Below are positions 43,141 to 51,653 of a stretch of 64,000 bases of DNA, in pieces. Numbering within the stretch: the first letter of the stretch is position 1; each line of letters begins with the position of its first letter. The stretch lies in assembly GCF_000930595.1 (NCBI RefSeq), contig NC_025829.1. One strand, 5' to 3'. This DNA comes from Shigella phage pSs-1 (lineage: Viruses; Uroviricota; Caudoviricetes; Pantevenvirales). The notes under the pieces are model-generated. The model saw nothing but the letters and a program-made list of their open reading frames with translations, was not told the origin of the DNA and searched no databases. Position numbers and translations under genes: made by a program.

Positions 43141-43272
43141 TTAAATTTTCCAGTTACCATTTTCATCAATAAATTTAATCCAATCATTTACTGACCACTT
43201 GGTCGTATCGCCTTTTGGAGCAACATTTAAAGTGTATAATCCTTGTTTAAAAAGCATGCGTTTGATATTCAT
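43141..43272 (-). CDS. Small 55.x protein
   Basis: A 43-residue peptide (start MNIKRMLFKQG, preceded by GAGGAAAAT). The longer frame upstream overlaps the previous gene. Function unknown. Confidence 0.55.
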   Translation of the reverse strand: MNIKRMLFKQGLYTLNVAPKGDTTKWSVNDWIKFIDENGNWKI

Positions 43273-43279
43273 ATTTTCC

Positions 43280-43573
43280 TCAGCTGTAACGATAGCACTC
43301 GTTTGATTTACGCTTAGCAACTCGTTGAGAAGTATTGTAATCAAAATCATCGTCAATGTAAACTGATTTTTTCAACTTTCTTACTTCACCACGTAATTGG
43401 CGATTTAACTCATCTTTAACTTCTGAATCAATGCCTTTCATTCTACGCCATTTATCTGAGCGAAAAATGTTTTCAACCATATCTTTATGACTTACACCAT
43501 CAGGAGCTTTACGCTTTCCGAAATAATCATAATCACGAACTTTCAAGTCTTTACGACGATACGTTTTACCCAT
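43280..43573 (-). CDS. Basic 55.x protein
   Basis: A 97-residue, Arg/Lys-rich protein (MGKTYRRKDLKVRDYDYFGK...). Possibly nucleic-acid binding. Start overlaps the upstream stop. Function unknown. Confidence 0.65.
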   Translation of the reverse strand: MGKTYRRKDLKVRDYDYFGKRKAPDGVSHKDMVENIFRSDKWRRMKGIDSEVKDELNRQLRGEVRKLKKSVYIDDDFDYNTSQRVAKRKSNECYRYS

Positions 43574-43748
43574 GGAGTTTAATTTCCTTAGCAACTGAAC
43601 TAAATACAGCACGGTCACAAATCATCTGTTTATGTAACTTGAGTATAAGATAATAAACTTCAAAACCATTTACATAAGTAACACGAACAACATTACCATT
43701 AATAAAATAATATTGTCCCTTTTTAATTTCTTTATCAACCACAACCAT
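43566..43748 (-). CDS. Small early protein
   Basis: A 60-residue beta-rich protein (MVVVDKEIKKGQYYFINGN...), first on the transcript from the early promoter at 43779-43808. Function unknown. Confidence 0.6.
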   Translation of the reverse strand: MVVVDKEIKKGQYYFINGNVVRVTYVNGFEVYYLILKLHKQMICDRAVFSSVAKEIKLHG

Positions 43749-43778
43749 ATCAAATCCTCAAAGGCAATTCATATGTTA

Positions 43779-43808
43779 ATAATACCACAGTTTGAACTTC
43801 TTGTAAAC
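43779..43808 (-). promoter_or_regulatory. Early promoter for the 55.x genes
   Basis: GTTTAC at 43803-43808, TATTAT at 43779-43784, 18 bp. Nothing else was seen between 43810 and 43885. Confidence 0.85.
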
Positions 43809-43888
43809 AACTTTGTGAAAATTATTTTAGGGAATGATAAGAAGGGAACGATAGTTAGAATGGTAATATACAGAATGTGAGAAAGAAA

Positions 43889-43901
43889 GGCCCAGAGGGC
43901 C
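43889..43901 (-). terminator. Terminator after nrdH
   Basis: GGCCC-TCT-GGGCC followed by TTTCTTT just past the nrdH stop. Confidence 0.6.
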
Positions 43902-43905
43902 CATC

Positions 43906-44214
43906 TTAGTCTTCTATGATATCTCTATCATATCCAAGTGAAATGAGAGTTTCTTTGAAGTGTTTAATGTTCTTTTGTCTAGAATCATTAATGAAAATGA
44001 CTGGATACCGAATGTTAAGAGATGTAAATCCAGCGCGTTTAGCAAGAGATACAATCAGTGGACGATCATACTCAATCTTACCATTATTTGTAAGAACTTT
44101 ATAGAAAGTAAAAGGTGCATTGAGCTCCTTTAGAAGTTTTGTAACTGATTGACATCCAGGACAACGACCTACTTCATCTGGAATTCCATAGACTTCAATC
44201 TTGTTTTGTTTCAC
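43906..44214 (-). CDS. nrdH: NrdH glutaredoxin
   Basis: A 102-residue glutaredoxin with redox motif CPGC at about 18-21 and the cis-Pro loop YPVIF near 71. Supplies reducing power for ribonucleotide reduction or acts as redox partner in anaerobic metabolism. Confidence 0.9.
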   Translation of the reverse strand: MKQNKIEVYGIPDEVGRCPGCQSVTKLLKELNAPFTFYKVLTNNGKIEYDRPLIVSLAKRAGFTSLNIRYPVIFINDSRQKNIKHFKETLISLGYDRDIIED

Positions 44215-44216
44215 AA

Positions 44217-44429
44217 CTATTCCTTACTAAGAGCAGCATTCAGCTTATTAGTAATTTTATCCAGACGCTCATTGAACTCGCTAGAAGACAGTCCTTTTTC
44301 TGGAGAAATCAAACTAATCACGAAAAATATAGCAATAAAAGGAATAAGAAAAATAGCTCCAACTGCCATAAACAAAAAGAATGTTACAGTTGTAAGAAAA
44401 TCAGCTAAACCTTTACGAAATTTATACAT
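44217..44429 (-). CDS. Small two-span membrane protein
   Basis: A 70-residue protein with hydrophobic helices at about 12-42 and a charged C-terminal helix. It sits between nrdG and nrdH. Function unknown. Confidence 0.65.
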   Translation of the reverse strand: MYKFRKGLADFLTTVTFFLFMAVGAIFLIPFIAIFFVISLISPEKGLSSSEFNERLDKITNKLNAALSKE

Positions 44430-44438
44430 ATTTTACCC

Positions 44439-44552
44439 TTAATTGATTAACCAAGCATTGATAAGCACTAAACTATATTGCGAATAAAATTCTGGACCAA
44501 AATGAAAAACCATATCATTTATAGTGTCCATAATATAATTCAATTTAATCAT
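44439..44552 (-). CDS. Tiny protein after nrdG
   Basis: A 37-residue peptide (MIKLNYIMDTINDMVFHFG...), start overlapping the nrdG stop. Function unknown. Confidence 0.5.
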   Translation of the reverse strand: MIKLNYIMDTINDMVFHFGPEFYSQYSLVLINAWLIN

Positions 44553-45015
44553 GTTTCCACACCCCATCGGTATTTGACCAAAGTCGCTGATTATCTGATC
44601 CTCGCCACAACTTTTTGGTCGGAAGATTTTTCTCATACTTCCCATCAATAATAACATCAACATATTTAAGCATTTCTAGTTGTTTAATATCTTCAAACTT
44701 ATATCCTGTCCACAACCAAATGCTTTTATTGGGATAAAGATTTTTTACTGTTTGAACAATGCAATGAACAACATCTCGGTTATCAGGATAGAGAGGGTCT
44801 CCTCCAGTTATAGTTAATCCTTCTATATAATCATTATTCAAACATTCAATTAATTGTTCCAGTGTTTCACCAGTGAATGGAATGCCATTTCTAGCATTCC
44901 ATGTTGATTTATTATAACACCCTTCGCATTTATGCAAACAACCTGTAACGAAAAGAACGACCCTGCATCCAGGGCCATTCACAAAATCACAAGGATAAAA
45001 TCTATCATAATTCAT
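44545..45015 (-). CDS. nrdG: NrdG, anaerobic ribonucleotide reductase activase
   Basis: A 156-residue radical SAM enzyme. The iron-sulphur motif CLHKCEGC (CxxxCxxC) lies at about 26-33. It installs the glycyl radical on NrdD. Overlaps nrdD by four bases. Confidence 0.96.
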   Translation of the reverse strand: MNYDRFYPCDFVNGPGCRVVLFVTGCLHKCEGCYNKSTWNARNGIPFTGETLEQLIECLNNDYIEGLTITGGDPLYPDNRDVVHCIVQTVKNLYPNKSIWLWTGYKFEDIKQLEMLKYVDVIIDGKYEKNLPTKKLWRGSDNQRLWSNTDGVWKHD

Positions 45016-46829
45016 TGGTGTTTAACCCTATGCATGATTTCTTTATTTTTTCCAAGATTAAATCCGCGTTCGTTCGGATTTCCCAAATAACCACAAGTTC
45101 TTCTTATTGTGTTCATCTTTTTAGGATCAGTTTCTCCACAAATAGAACAAACAAATCCGTTTTCAGTAGGAGTCATTTCATGAGTACTTCCACACGTAAA
45201 ACATTTATCTACTGGCATATTAACACCAAAATAATCTAAATGTTGTGCAGCATAATCCCATACAGCCTCAAGACCTTTTAGGTTATTTTTCATATCAGGA
45301 AGTTCAACATAAGAAATGTGACCACCTGTCGCAATGAAATGATATGGGGCTTCGCGAGAAATCTTTTCAAACGGAGTAATATTTTCTTCTACTGAAACGT
45401 GGAAACTGTTAGTGTACCAGCCTTTATCAGTAACATCCTTTACACTTCCATATTTTTCAGTATCAAGTTTACAGAAGCGATAGCAAAGGTTTTCAGCAGG
45501 AGTAGAATACAAGCTAAAAGCAAAACCAGTTCTTTCAGTCCACTGCTTAAGACGAGCATTCATTTTAGTCAAAATTTCCTGTCCAATATCACGACCGACA
45601 AGAATATTCAATTCGTGAATACCAATGTATCCTAGGGACACTGAACTTCTACCGTTTTTAAATAACTCAATTATGTCGTCATCAGGTTTAAGACGAACCC
45701 CAAATGCACCTTCTTGGTAAAGAATAGGAGCAACAGTCGCTTTAACTCCTTTTAAGGAACTAATTCTACACATCAAAGCTTCAAAACACAAATCCATTCG
45801 TTCATTGAACAATTCAGCAAATTTCTGTTCATTGAACTGTGTTCCAATATAAGAATCTAACGCAATACGAGGAAGATTCAGTGTTACAACGCCAAGATTA
45901 TTACGTCCATCAAGAATTTCATTACCAGTCGAATCTTTCCATACGCTCAAGAAACTACGGCAACCCATTGGAGAAACAGGAATAGATGAGCCGGTGATAG
46001 CTTTATTGTTCTTAGCCGAAATGATGTCAGGATACATTCTTTTGCTTGCACACTCTAGAGCAAGCTGCTTAATATCATAGTTCGGATCATCTTTATAAAG
46101 ATTAACACCCTCTTCAACGAACATAACAAGTTTAGGGAAAATAGGAGTTATCCCATCGCGACCAAGACCCTTAATACGATTTTTCAGAATTGCTTTCTGA
46201 ATCATTCGTTCAGTCCAGTCAGTTCCCGTACCAAATGTAATTGTTACAAAAGGCGTTTGTCCGTTTGAACTAAAAAGAGTATTTACTTCATATTCATAAG
46301 CTTGGAATGCATCGTATACGTCTTTTTCTGTTTTAGATTGAGCATAATTCAACGCATCAGCGATTTGCCATTTTTCTGCGTCCTCAATATGTTTTGCATA
46401 GGTGCGTTTAACATAAGGAGAAAGTACTTTATCTACATTCGCAAAAGTTGTTCCGCCATATTGATGGGAAGCAACCTGCGCAGTAATTTGTGCCATAATT
46501 GCAGTAGCAACGCCGATTGATTTAGGAGTTTCAATCTGTGCATTGCCGAGCTTAAATCCGTTTTCAAGCATTCCTTTTAAATCTACTAAACAGCAATTAG
46601 TAAATGGAAGAGCAGGGGAATAATCAATATCATGGAAATGGATAATTCCGCTTTCATGCGCTTTCATAATAAAAGACGGGACCATATTTTTGGCAATGTG
46701 TTTAGACACAATACCAGCCATAAGGTCCCGTTGAGTTGGAAAAACACGAGAATCTTTATTAGCATTCTCGTTCAAAAGGTCTTTATTAGTTTTATGAATC
46801 AATCCTTCAATTTCTTTTTCAATTGTCAT
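45012..46829 (-). CDS. nrdD: NrdD anaerobic ribonucleotide reductase, intronless
   Basis: A 605-residue class III reductase. The glycyl radical site RRTCGYLG lies near residue 580, with a preceding zinc site of two CxxC pairs (CFTC and CSIC). In T4 this gene (sunY) carries a group I intron with I-TevII. Here the frame is continuous. Confidence 0.97.
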   Translation of the reverse strand: MTIEKEIEGLIHKTNKDLLNENANKDSRVFPTQRDLMAGIVSKHIAKNMVPSFIMKAHESGIIHFHDIDYSPALPFTNCCLVDLKGMLENGFKLGNAQIETPKSIGVATAIMAQITAQVASHQYGGTTFANVDKVLSPYVKRTYAKHIEDAEKWQIADALNYAQSKTEKDVYDAFQAYEYEVNTLFSSNGQTPFVTITFGTGTDWTERMIQKAILKNRIKGLGRDGITPIFPKLVMFVEEGVNLYKDDPNYDIKQLALECASKRMYPDIISAKNNKAITGSSIPVSPMGCRSFLSVWKDSTGNEILDGRNNLGVVTLNLPRIALDSYIGTQFNEQKFAELFNERMDLCFEALMCRISSLKGVKATVAPILYQEGAFGVRLKPDDDIIELFKNGRSSVSLGYIGIHELNILVGRDIGQEILTKMNARLKQWTERTGFAFSLYSTPAENLCYRFCKLDTEKYGSVKDVTDKGWYTNSFHVSVEENITPFEKISREAPYHFIATGGHISYVELPDMKNNLKGLEAVWDYAAQHLDYFGVNMPVDKCFTCGSTHEMTPTENGFVCSICGETDPKKMNTIRRTCGYLGNPNERGFNLGKNKEIMHRVKHQ

Positions 46830-47299
46830 TTTAAACTCTTTCTAAGCTGCTTCTTAAATGAAGCTATTAATTGTGTTTTAGTGTCAGATTCATTATATTC
46901 AAATCCTCTTTGAAGCATCTCAGCCATCATTTCCTCTTTTCCTAAACGAGAAAATTCCTTTGATTTATCTCCAACAAAGTTAGGGTGAATATTATTTTGG
47001 GTGTAATCGGATTTTAAATAAGTAAGTAAATTTTCTAACCATTCAAGATAATCAACGCCTTGTCCCTTTAAGCCAGAACGATTAAATTTATGTTTCATTT
47101 GACCTTCCGCTGCATTGCAAAGATTACAGAGCAATCCACGTACCTTTCCTGCTTTTGGTCCATTTAATTCATGGTCATGGTCAAGGTGATTAGCTTGAAC
47201 ATCAGGATTTAGTTCTCGTTGGCAAATTAAGCATTTACCGTTTTGTGCATTATAAAATTTTTGTTTTTCTTCTTTGTATAATTTGCCAGTCAATAACAT
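46826..47299 (-). CDS. 49: gp49 endonuclease VII
   Basis: A 157-residue Holliday-junction resolvase, same length as T4. The zinc/catalytic core reads CLICQREL, HLDHDHE and CNLCN at about 23-62. It trims branched DNA before packaging. Its start region can fold (47306-47330), which may limit early translation. Confidence 0.96.
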   Translation of the reverse strand: MLLTGKLYKEEKQKFYNAQNGKCLICQRELNPDVQANHLDHDHELNGPKAGKVRGLLCNLCNAAEGQMKHKFNRSGLKGQGVDYLEWLENLLTYLKSDYTQNNIHPNFVGDKSKEFSRLGKEEMMAEMLQRGFEYNESDTKTQLIASFKKQLRKSLK

Positions 47300-47305
47300 A
47301 ATAAA

Positions 47306-47330
47306 ACCCTTACCTTGAATAGATAAGGGT
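47306..47330 (-). promoter_or_regulatory. Hairpin over the gene 49 ribosome site
   Basis: ACCCTTA and TAAGGGT arms pair across 11 bases. The 3' arm covers the gene 49 Shine-Dalgarno. Long early transcripts would be masked, whereas late RNA would start inside the hairpin. Confidence 0.72.
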
Positions 47331-47337
47331 ATTTATT
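47330..47337 (-). promoter_or_regulatory. Late promoter of gene 49
   Basis: AATAAATA on the minus strand, one base off consensus, 30 bp before the start codon. Confidence 0.65.
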
Positions 47338-47341
47338 ATTT

Positions 47342-47518
47342 TCAAGTATTGTAAAACATTCGATGCAATCGCTTATATTGCCGAATCATCTTTTTAGTAG
47401 GACGAGAATAAGTTCCTACACAAGTGGTCATATTAGAGTCGGTAGGACTTCCTTTAATAAAAAGTTTCCAAACCTTACCACCATTTAACTTTTCAGTATA
47501 AATTAATTCGGTTTTCAT
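47342..47518 (-). CDS. TifA-like small basic protein
   Basis: A 58-residue gene. Its C-terminal RPTKKMIRQYKRLHRMF aligns with RPTKRQIRQCKRYFRKI of TifA (61.4), and both carry an upstream W-x-L segment and a PT turn. It lies between gene 49 and pin, its start overlapping the pin stop. A diverged or shortened TifA paralog is the best guess. Confidence 0.65.
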   Translation of the reverse strand: MKTELIYTEKLNGGKVWKLFIKGSPTDSNMTTCVGTYSRPTKKMIRQYKRLHRMFYNT

Positions 47519-47964
47519 TAAAACGCTCGGTCAGAAAAAGAATTTTGAGTTTCAAGCCATTCAATATATTCTGCCGCAGCTTGCATTAAATTTCCTTCAT
47601 AACCATCGTTATTTTCTTGTGCAGCTAATTTAGCTAATGCGTATGAAATACGTTCACCTTGAAAAGCGGCTTCAGGTTTCCGAATAACTTGACTAGTTCG
47701 TTCTACAACTTCTTCAATTTCGCCATTTTCTGCGGATTCAGTATTCCACAAGCACCAATACGTAATTGGCTTATCATAGATGTTAATAATCTTTCCATCA
47801 GAAAGTTCAATTTCAATAATTCCAGTATCAGGTTCTATGTCATCTTCACATTCTTTTGCAAGTTCACGAACTTTAAAGACAGTACCTGCACTAAGTTCCG
47901 GCCAGTAATTACACAGCCCTTTATCAGCACGATTAATTCTAAACCACTTATCTACTGCAATCAT
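47518..47964 (-). CDS. pin: Pin, Lon protease inhibitor
   Basis: A 148-residue acidic protein (MIAVDKWFRINRADKGLCNYW...) at the T4 pin position. PinA binds Lon and blocks protein degradation. Somewhat shorter than the 161 residues remembered for T4. The start follows GGAGATGGG. Confidence 0.75.
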   Translation of the reverse strand: MIAVDKWFRINRADKGLCNYWPELSAGTVFKVRELAKECEDDIEPDTGIIEIELSDGKIINIYDKPITYWCLWNTESAENGEIEEVVERTSQVIRKPEAAFQGERISYALAKLAAQENNDGYEGNLMQAAAEYIEWLETQNSFSDRAF

Positions 47965-48103
47965 GTCCCATCTCCATATCAATTAAGTCGTTTATCGTCG
48001 GTTCATTATATACTGTTTCTTCATCAGTGTAAACCGGTTCTTCCGGCTCTGGCTCTACAGTTTCCCATCTAGCCGTCCACCAAGGTTTTATAGCGTAATC
48101 CAT
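47948..48103 (-). CDS. Small Pro/Glu-rich protein (49.1 position)
   Basis: A 51-residue gene (MDYAIKPWWTARWETVEPEP...) overlapping pin and the following 106-residue gene. It contains the early promoter of pin within its coding sequence. Function unknown. Confidence 0.6.
   Translation of the reverse strand: MDYAIKPWWTARWETVEPEPEEPVYTDEETVYNEPTINDLIDMEMGHDCSR
48005..48034 (-). promoter_or_regulatory. Early promoter inside a gene, driving pin
   Basis: GTTTAC at 48029-48034 and TATAAT at 48005-48010, the standard 18 bp spacing, inside the 51-residue gene. Confidence 0.75.
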
Positions 48104-48408
48104 TCTCGTACTGTCTGAGTTACTACACGTTCACGGGGCTCGACTAGTTCAACAGTCGGAACTGCATAATACCAGTCAGAATGGTAAGAACCTGAGCGAG
48201 ATTCATTTACGGAAACATGTACATTGTGTTTTGGACTAAAATAAACACACTGACGATATTGGCATTTACCATCTTGCACCCAGTCTTCTATTTCAACAGG
48301 TTTAAGATAATCCGAAAAATCGAAATCATAATTTTCTGAAAATGCATCATGGTCTTCGATGATTTCACTCAGAACTGCATCAACATCTAATTTATTTTCA
48401 GTATTCAT
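48088..48408 (-). CDS. Conserved early protein (49.2 position)
   Basis: A 106-residue acidic protein (MNTENKLDVDAVLSEIIED...). Two Cys near the middle. Function unknown. Confidence 0.65.
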   Translation of the reverse strand: MNTENKLDVDAVLSEIIEDHDAFSENYDFDFSDYLKPVEIEDWVQDGKCQYRQCVYFSPKHNVHVSVNESRSGSYHSDWYYAVPTVELVEPRERVVTQTVREWITL

Positions 48409-48418
48409 TTGTCACCAC

Positions 48419-48589
48419 TTAATTTCGCAATTTATTAAGTTCTTCATAATCAATCCAGGATTCTAATCCTGATGGCAAATCAGATTCAATTTCCCAAAGA
48501 AGTTCTTCAATTTTCTGAAGACGATCTAATTCTTCAGCTGGAATAGTAACCATTGACGGAGTTCTTGATGCACTAATATCGTAAATCAT
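48419..48589 (-). CDS. Small acidic protein (49.3 position)
   Basis: A 56-residue acidic protein (start MIYDISASRTPS). Helical and Glu/Leu-rich. Function unknown. Confidence 0.6.
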   Translation of the reverse strand: MIYDISASRTPSMVTIPAEELDRLQKIEELLWEIESDLPSGLESWIDYEELNKLRN

Positions 48590-48591
48590 AT

Positions 48592-48807
48592 TTACCCCAG
48601 TTTGACCATACAATCACCATATTTCCATTTAGAAATAGACTTTTCGCCGTTAGAATAATAAACTTCAAGTTTAGCACGATTATTTTTAATTTGAATAACC
48701 TTGGCTGTCATCAAAGTTCCATACCCATAATAAACTGCAACCTCATCACCTACATATACCGCGCTTCCGCGGTAGTCATGGATATAATCAGTTCCTTCGA
48801 GCATCAT
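48592..48807 (-). CDS. Small SH3-like protein
   Basis: A 71-residue protein with the pattern GDEVAVYYGYGTLMTAKVIQI, typical of a small KOW/SH3-like barrel. Tandem ATG codons overlap the nrdC stop. Function unknown. Confidence 0.65.
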   Translation of the reverse strand: MMLEGTDYIHDYRGSAVYVGDEVAVYYGYGTLMTAKVIQIKNNRAKLEVYYSNGEKSISKWKYGDCMVKLG

Positions 48808-49067
48808 TTAAAGTATTCCCGCAATTGATCAAATCCACCAATATGACTTCCATCAGGAGCAAATACTTGTGGCATCGTCAATCCGATTTGAGTATCACGA
48901 CCTAGTTTCGTCAGAAGCTCAGCGATTTTCTCATCATCAAAAACACCTTTTTCCGGCATAATATTGATAAATTCAAACGGTTGTTTCTTAACAGTCAAAA
49001 GACGTTTTGCATTATCGCAATACACACATTTGTGGATGTTGCTATCATAACCATATACTTTAAACAT
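48804..49067 (-). CDS. nrdC: NrdC thioredoxin
   Basis: An 87-residue glutaredoxin/thioredoxin with the T4-type redox motif CVYC at about 14-17 and TMPQVF cis-Pro loop near 65. Electron donor for the aerobic ribonucleotide reductase, which is outside the window. Confidence 0.95.
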   Translation of the reverse strand: MFKVYGYDSNIHKCVYCDNAKRLLTVKKQPFEFINIMPEKGVFDDEKIAELLTKLGRDTQIGLTMPQVFAPDGSHIGGFDQLREYFK

Positions 49068-49068
49068 A

Positions 49069-49311
49069 TTATTCCTTAATTCCTAGTACTTGTTTAAAAG
49101 TCTCGTCGTAATCAAGACTTTGGCCCGTTTGTTCTTTATGTTTGTATATAATATCACTTACTTCTGATAGCATATTTTTATATGAACGAGTTAAAGCAGA
49201 TTTAAGCACGCTGTATCTATCAGGAAATTTACCATGTTCATTATAATACGCTATTGCTAATTCACGGACTGCCTTTTCAGCAGTCTCCATATATTCTTTA
49301 CGCTTTGTCAT
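49069..49311 (-). CDS. nrdC.1: nrdC.1 protein
   Basis: An 80-residue helical protein ([19 protein letters not shown]...). Overlaps nrdC.2 by 14 bases. Function unknown. Confidence 0.7.
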
Positions 49312-49615
49312 TTTCTTCTCGGTTAAATCGGTGTTTGCAATGACGGCATTTATAATGAAGAATACTACTCTGCCAATGAATTAATTGAACCTGTTCAGTA
49401 CCGCATTCAGGACAATTAGGAACGTTTTTAGAAGCCCTTTCGCGACGTTCAACCATAGCCATAATAGCATCCCATGCTGGAGGTTTAAAATCTAAATCGT
49501 CACAACCATGAATCTTTCCACGCATTTCCAGATCGTCTTCTTCACCAGCCATAATAATTTTAATTAGACTGGAATTACTTGAAGCTGCAATATCTTCTAA
49601 TAAGCGCTTTTTCAT
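49298..49615 (-). CDS. nrdC.2: nrdC.2 zinc-ribbon protein
   Basis: A 105-residue protein with a C-terminal zinc ribbon: CPECGTE and CRHCKHRF near 68-97. The ribbon suggests nucleic-acid or protein binding. Function unknown. Confidence 0.7.
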
Positions 49616-50541
49616 TTCAATACCTCAATAGCATTACGTAAACCATTTGCTTTTGCATTAAGAGCTTTTAACGATTTGGTGTGTTCGGCAATCTGGGCTT
49701 CAACTTCAATCAAACGAGCATTGAGATATTCACGTTCTTCGCTCAAGTTATCAATCTTTTCCACTTTAGGCTCTTTTACAACTGTCTTATATGTATTAGG
49801 ATTCTTCAGTTTAATTAGAATGCGTGAACTATATAACATTGAACCATTATCTTCGATTTCGTCATACATTTCTACTACGTCCATGATTTTTAACATCATG
49901 CGGAGTTTATAAGACAACGAACGAATAGTTTTGTTGTGCTTATTAATTTCTCTAGATGTCATGGTTCCGAGATTACGTGAGTAATAATAAGGAACTTGGA
50001 TATTAATTAACACCGATGAACCACCTGGCTTGTGTGTTACTTCATCAGCAATAACCCAATCCTTAACATGAACTGTATTTGTACGGTCATCACCAGCAGT
50101 AAATAGTTTGCGAGCATGCTTAAAAAGCATATTCACTTGGGTATTGAATTGACAAGCAAATTTATCAGCAAATTTAGTTTCAGGAATGGTAGATAACCAA
50201 TCAGCTAAATGGGTCTTTTTAACATCGTTAACAATAGTAAATTCAACCAAATCGGTTATAGATGTCGTAGATTTAATGAAGCTCGGCTTCATAAAGTTTT
50301 TAATGTTATCACGAGCTACAGTAGAAGATAGCATACGAGAACGTTTAAACCATTCAAGCAAATTGCCTAATGAATGAGAATAGGCGTTTTGAGTATCTTT
50401 ACAGATATGATTTTCCTGGCCAACATATTGAAGGAAATCACGAAGAATATTATTGATTACTGCTCTGTGTCCGATCTGATAATTACGGTGTTTAGTAATA
50501 AGACTATCAAAATAATCAATATAATGTTTACGAGTTTTCAT
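49612..50541 (-). CDS. nrdC.4-type protein, paralog 1
   Basis: A 309-residue protein ending in a roughly 45-residue coiled coil (SEEREYLNARLIEVEAQI...). It shares size, order and coiled-coil tail with the three genes upstream. No enzyme motif seen. Upstream is TATAAA in GGAGTATAAA beside a CCATCCTTGG palindrome. Confidence 0.75.
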   Translation of the reverse strand: MKTRKHYIDYFDSLITKHRNYQIGHRAVINNILRDFLQYVGQENHICKDTQNAYSHSLGNLLEWFKRSRMLSSTVARDNIKNFMKPSFIKSTTSITDLVEFTIVNDVKKTHLADWLSTIPETKFADKFACQFNTQVNMLFKHARKLFTAGDDRTNTVHVKDWVIADEVTHKPGGSSVLINIQVPYYYSRNLGTMTSREINKHNKTIRSLSYKLRMMLKIMDVVEMYDEIEDNGSMLYSSRILIKLKNPNTYKTVVKEPKVEKIDNLSEEREYLNARLIEVEAQIAEHTKSLKALNAKANGLRNAIEVLK

Positions 50542-50593
50542 GTTCTTCTCACTTGGTTAATGATTTATACTCCGAGCCATCCTTGGCTTTAAA

Positions 50594-51595
50594 TTACTTA
50601 ATTAACTGTAAAGCTTGTTCAAGACGATCAAGGCGATTAACAGATTCTTCCCAAATCCTTTTAGCCTGCTCATATTCTTTCTGTGCTTTATTAGAAATTT
50701 CTAAAACTTCTTTATAAGCTTTTTCTAATGCAATAACTTCTGGACGAATTTCTACCGGTTCAGGTGAATCATCAAGATTATCCATTAGTTCCTCAAGGGT
50801 AGTTTCTTCTTTAGGAGTATTCACAATTTCTTCACATTTTTGTTGGTAAATTTCTTTATCAGTCGGTGAGTACGCACACTTTACTTCACGAAGACTAACT
50901 ACAATTTTATATCCTTCCCAACCGCATATATTCTTAAAAGGATAAGTATGAATATTTTCTACTGTTTCCATACAAAGTAATGCGGTCTCTAACTGACGAG
51001 TTATATCGCTAGCAATTGAGAAAAATTTATTAATGTTCTTTTGATTAGCTTCTGGTGTAAAAAATTCATAATTCACAAAAATAGCTGCTTTATTTTTATC
51101 AAGCTCATATTCTTTTATGATAATCATATCAGAAGCCCAAGGATGGATTTGACGATAATCACCATAGCATAATTTAGAAGCTGATTTTAGAATTTGCTTC
51201 TTGAAAAGTCTAAAATTACTAATCCAACGACGAGTAAAAATATTCTCAGGGTCTTCTTTAGCATTAAGATGATAAGAATTAACATCACCGAACCAATTGT
51301 ATCCTACTACATCTTTAGTTCGTTTAATTTCTTTCCCAAATTTACCAAGAATATCTTGATTAACTAAATATGAAAGAAGACGAGACCCTTTAAAGGTTTC
51401 CTTAATATCATCTTTATATTCGCGACTAGAAATTTTATGAACTTCATGAATAAATTTGCTTGAAGAAACAATACTTGCATCAGTATTGTTGAGCCACTGA
51501 TTGATAATAGAAAGAACACTATTCTGACTAGACATAGATTTAACTTTATCATCAATAACGCTATTGAATGATTTGATATATTCGTTACGAGTCAT
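50594..51595 (-). CDS. nrdC.x-type protein, paralog 2
   Basis: A 333-residue protein (start MTRNEYIKSFNSVID, after GAGGAGATT). Central FRLFKKQILKSASKLCYGD resembles FIALFRKQLKQILSTASRL in paralog 3. C-terminal coiled coil follows an acidic linker. Confidence 0.75.
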   Translation of the reverse strand: MTRNEYIKSFNSVIDDKVKSMSSQNSVLSIINQWLNNTDASIVSSSKFIHEVHKISSREYKDDIKETFKGSRLLSYLVNQDILGKFGKEIKRTKDVVGYNWFGDVNSYHLNAKEDPENIFTRRWISNFRLFKKQILKSASKLCYGDYRQIHPWASDMIIIKEYELDKNKAAIFVNYEFFTPEANQKNINKFFSIASDITRQLETALLCMETVENIHTYPFKNICGWEGYKIVVSLREVKCAYSPTDKEIYQQKCEEIVNTPKEETTLEELMDNLDDSPEPVEIRPEVIALEKAYKEVLEISNKAQKEYEQAKRIWEESVNRLDRLEQALQLIK

Positions 51596-51623
51596 ATTAA
51601 TCTCCTCAGTAGAAAGTAAGAAC

Positions 51624-51653
51624 ATTATACCACATCCTTGTGGCAAAGTAAAC
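51624..51653 (-). promoter_or_regulatory. Early promoter between paralogs 2 and 3
   Basis: GTTTAC at 51648-51653 touches the paralog 3 stop; TATAAT at 51624-51629, 18 bp. The spacer holds CCACA-TCCT-TGTGG. Confidence 0.88.
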
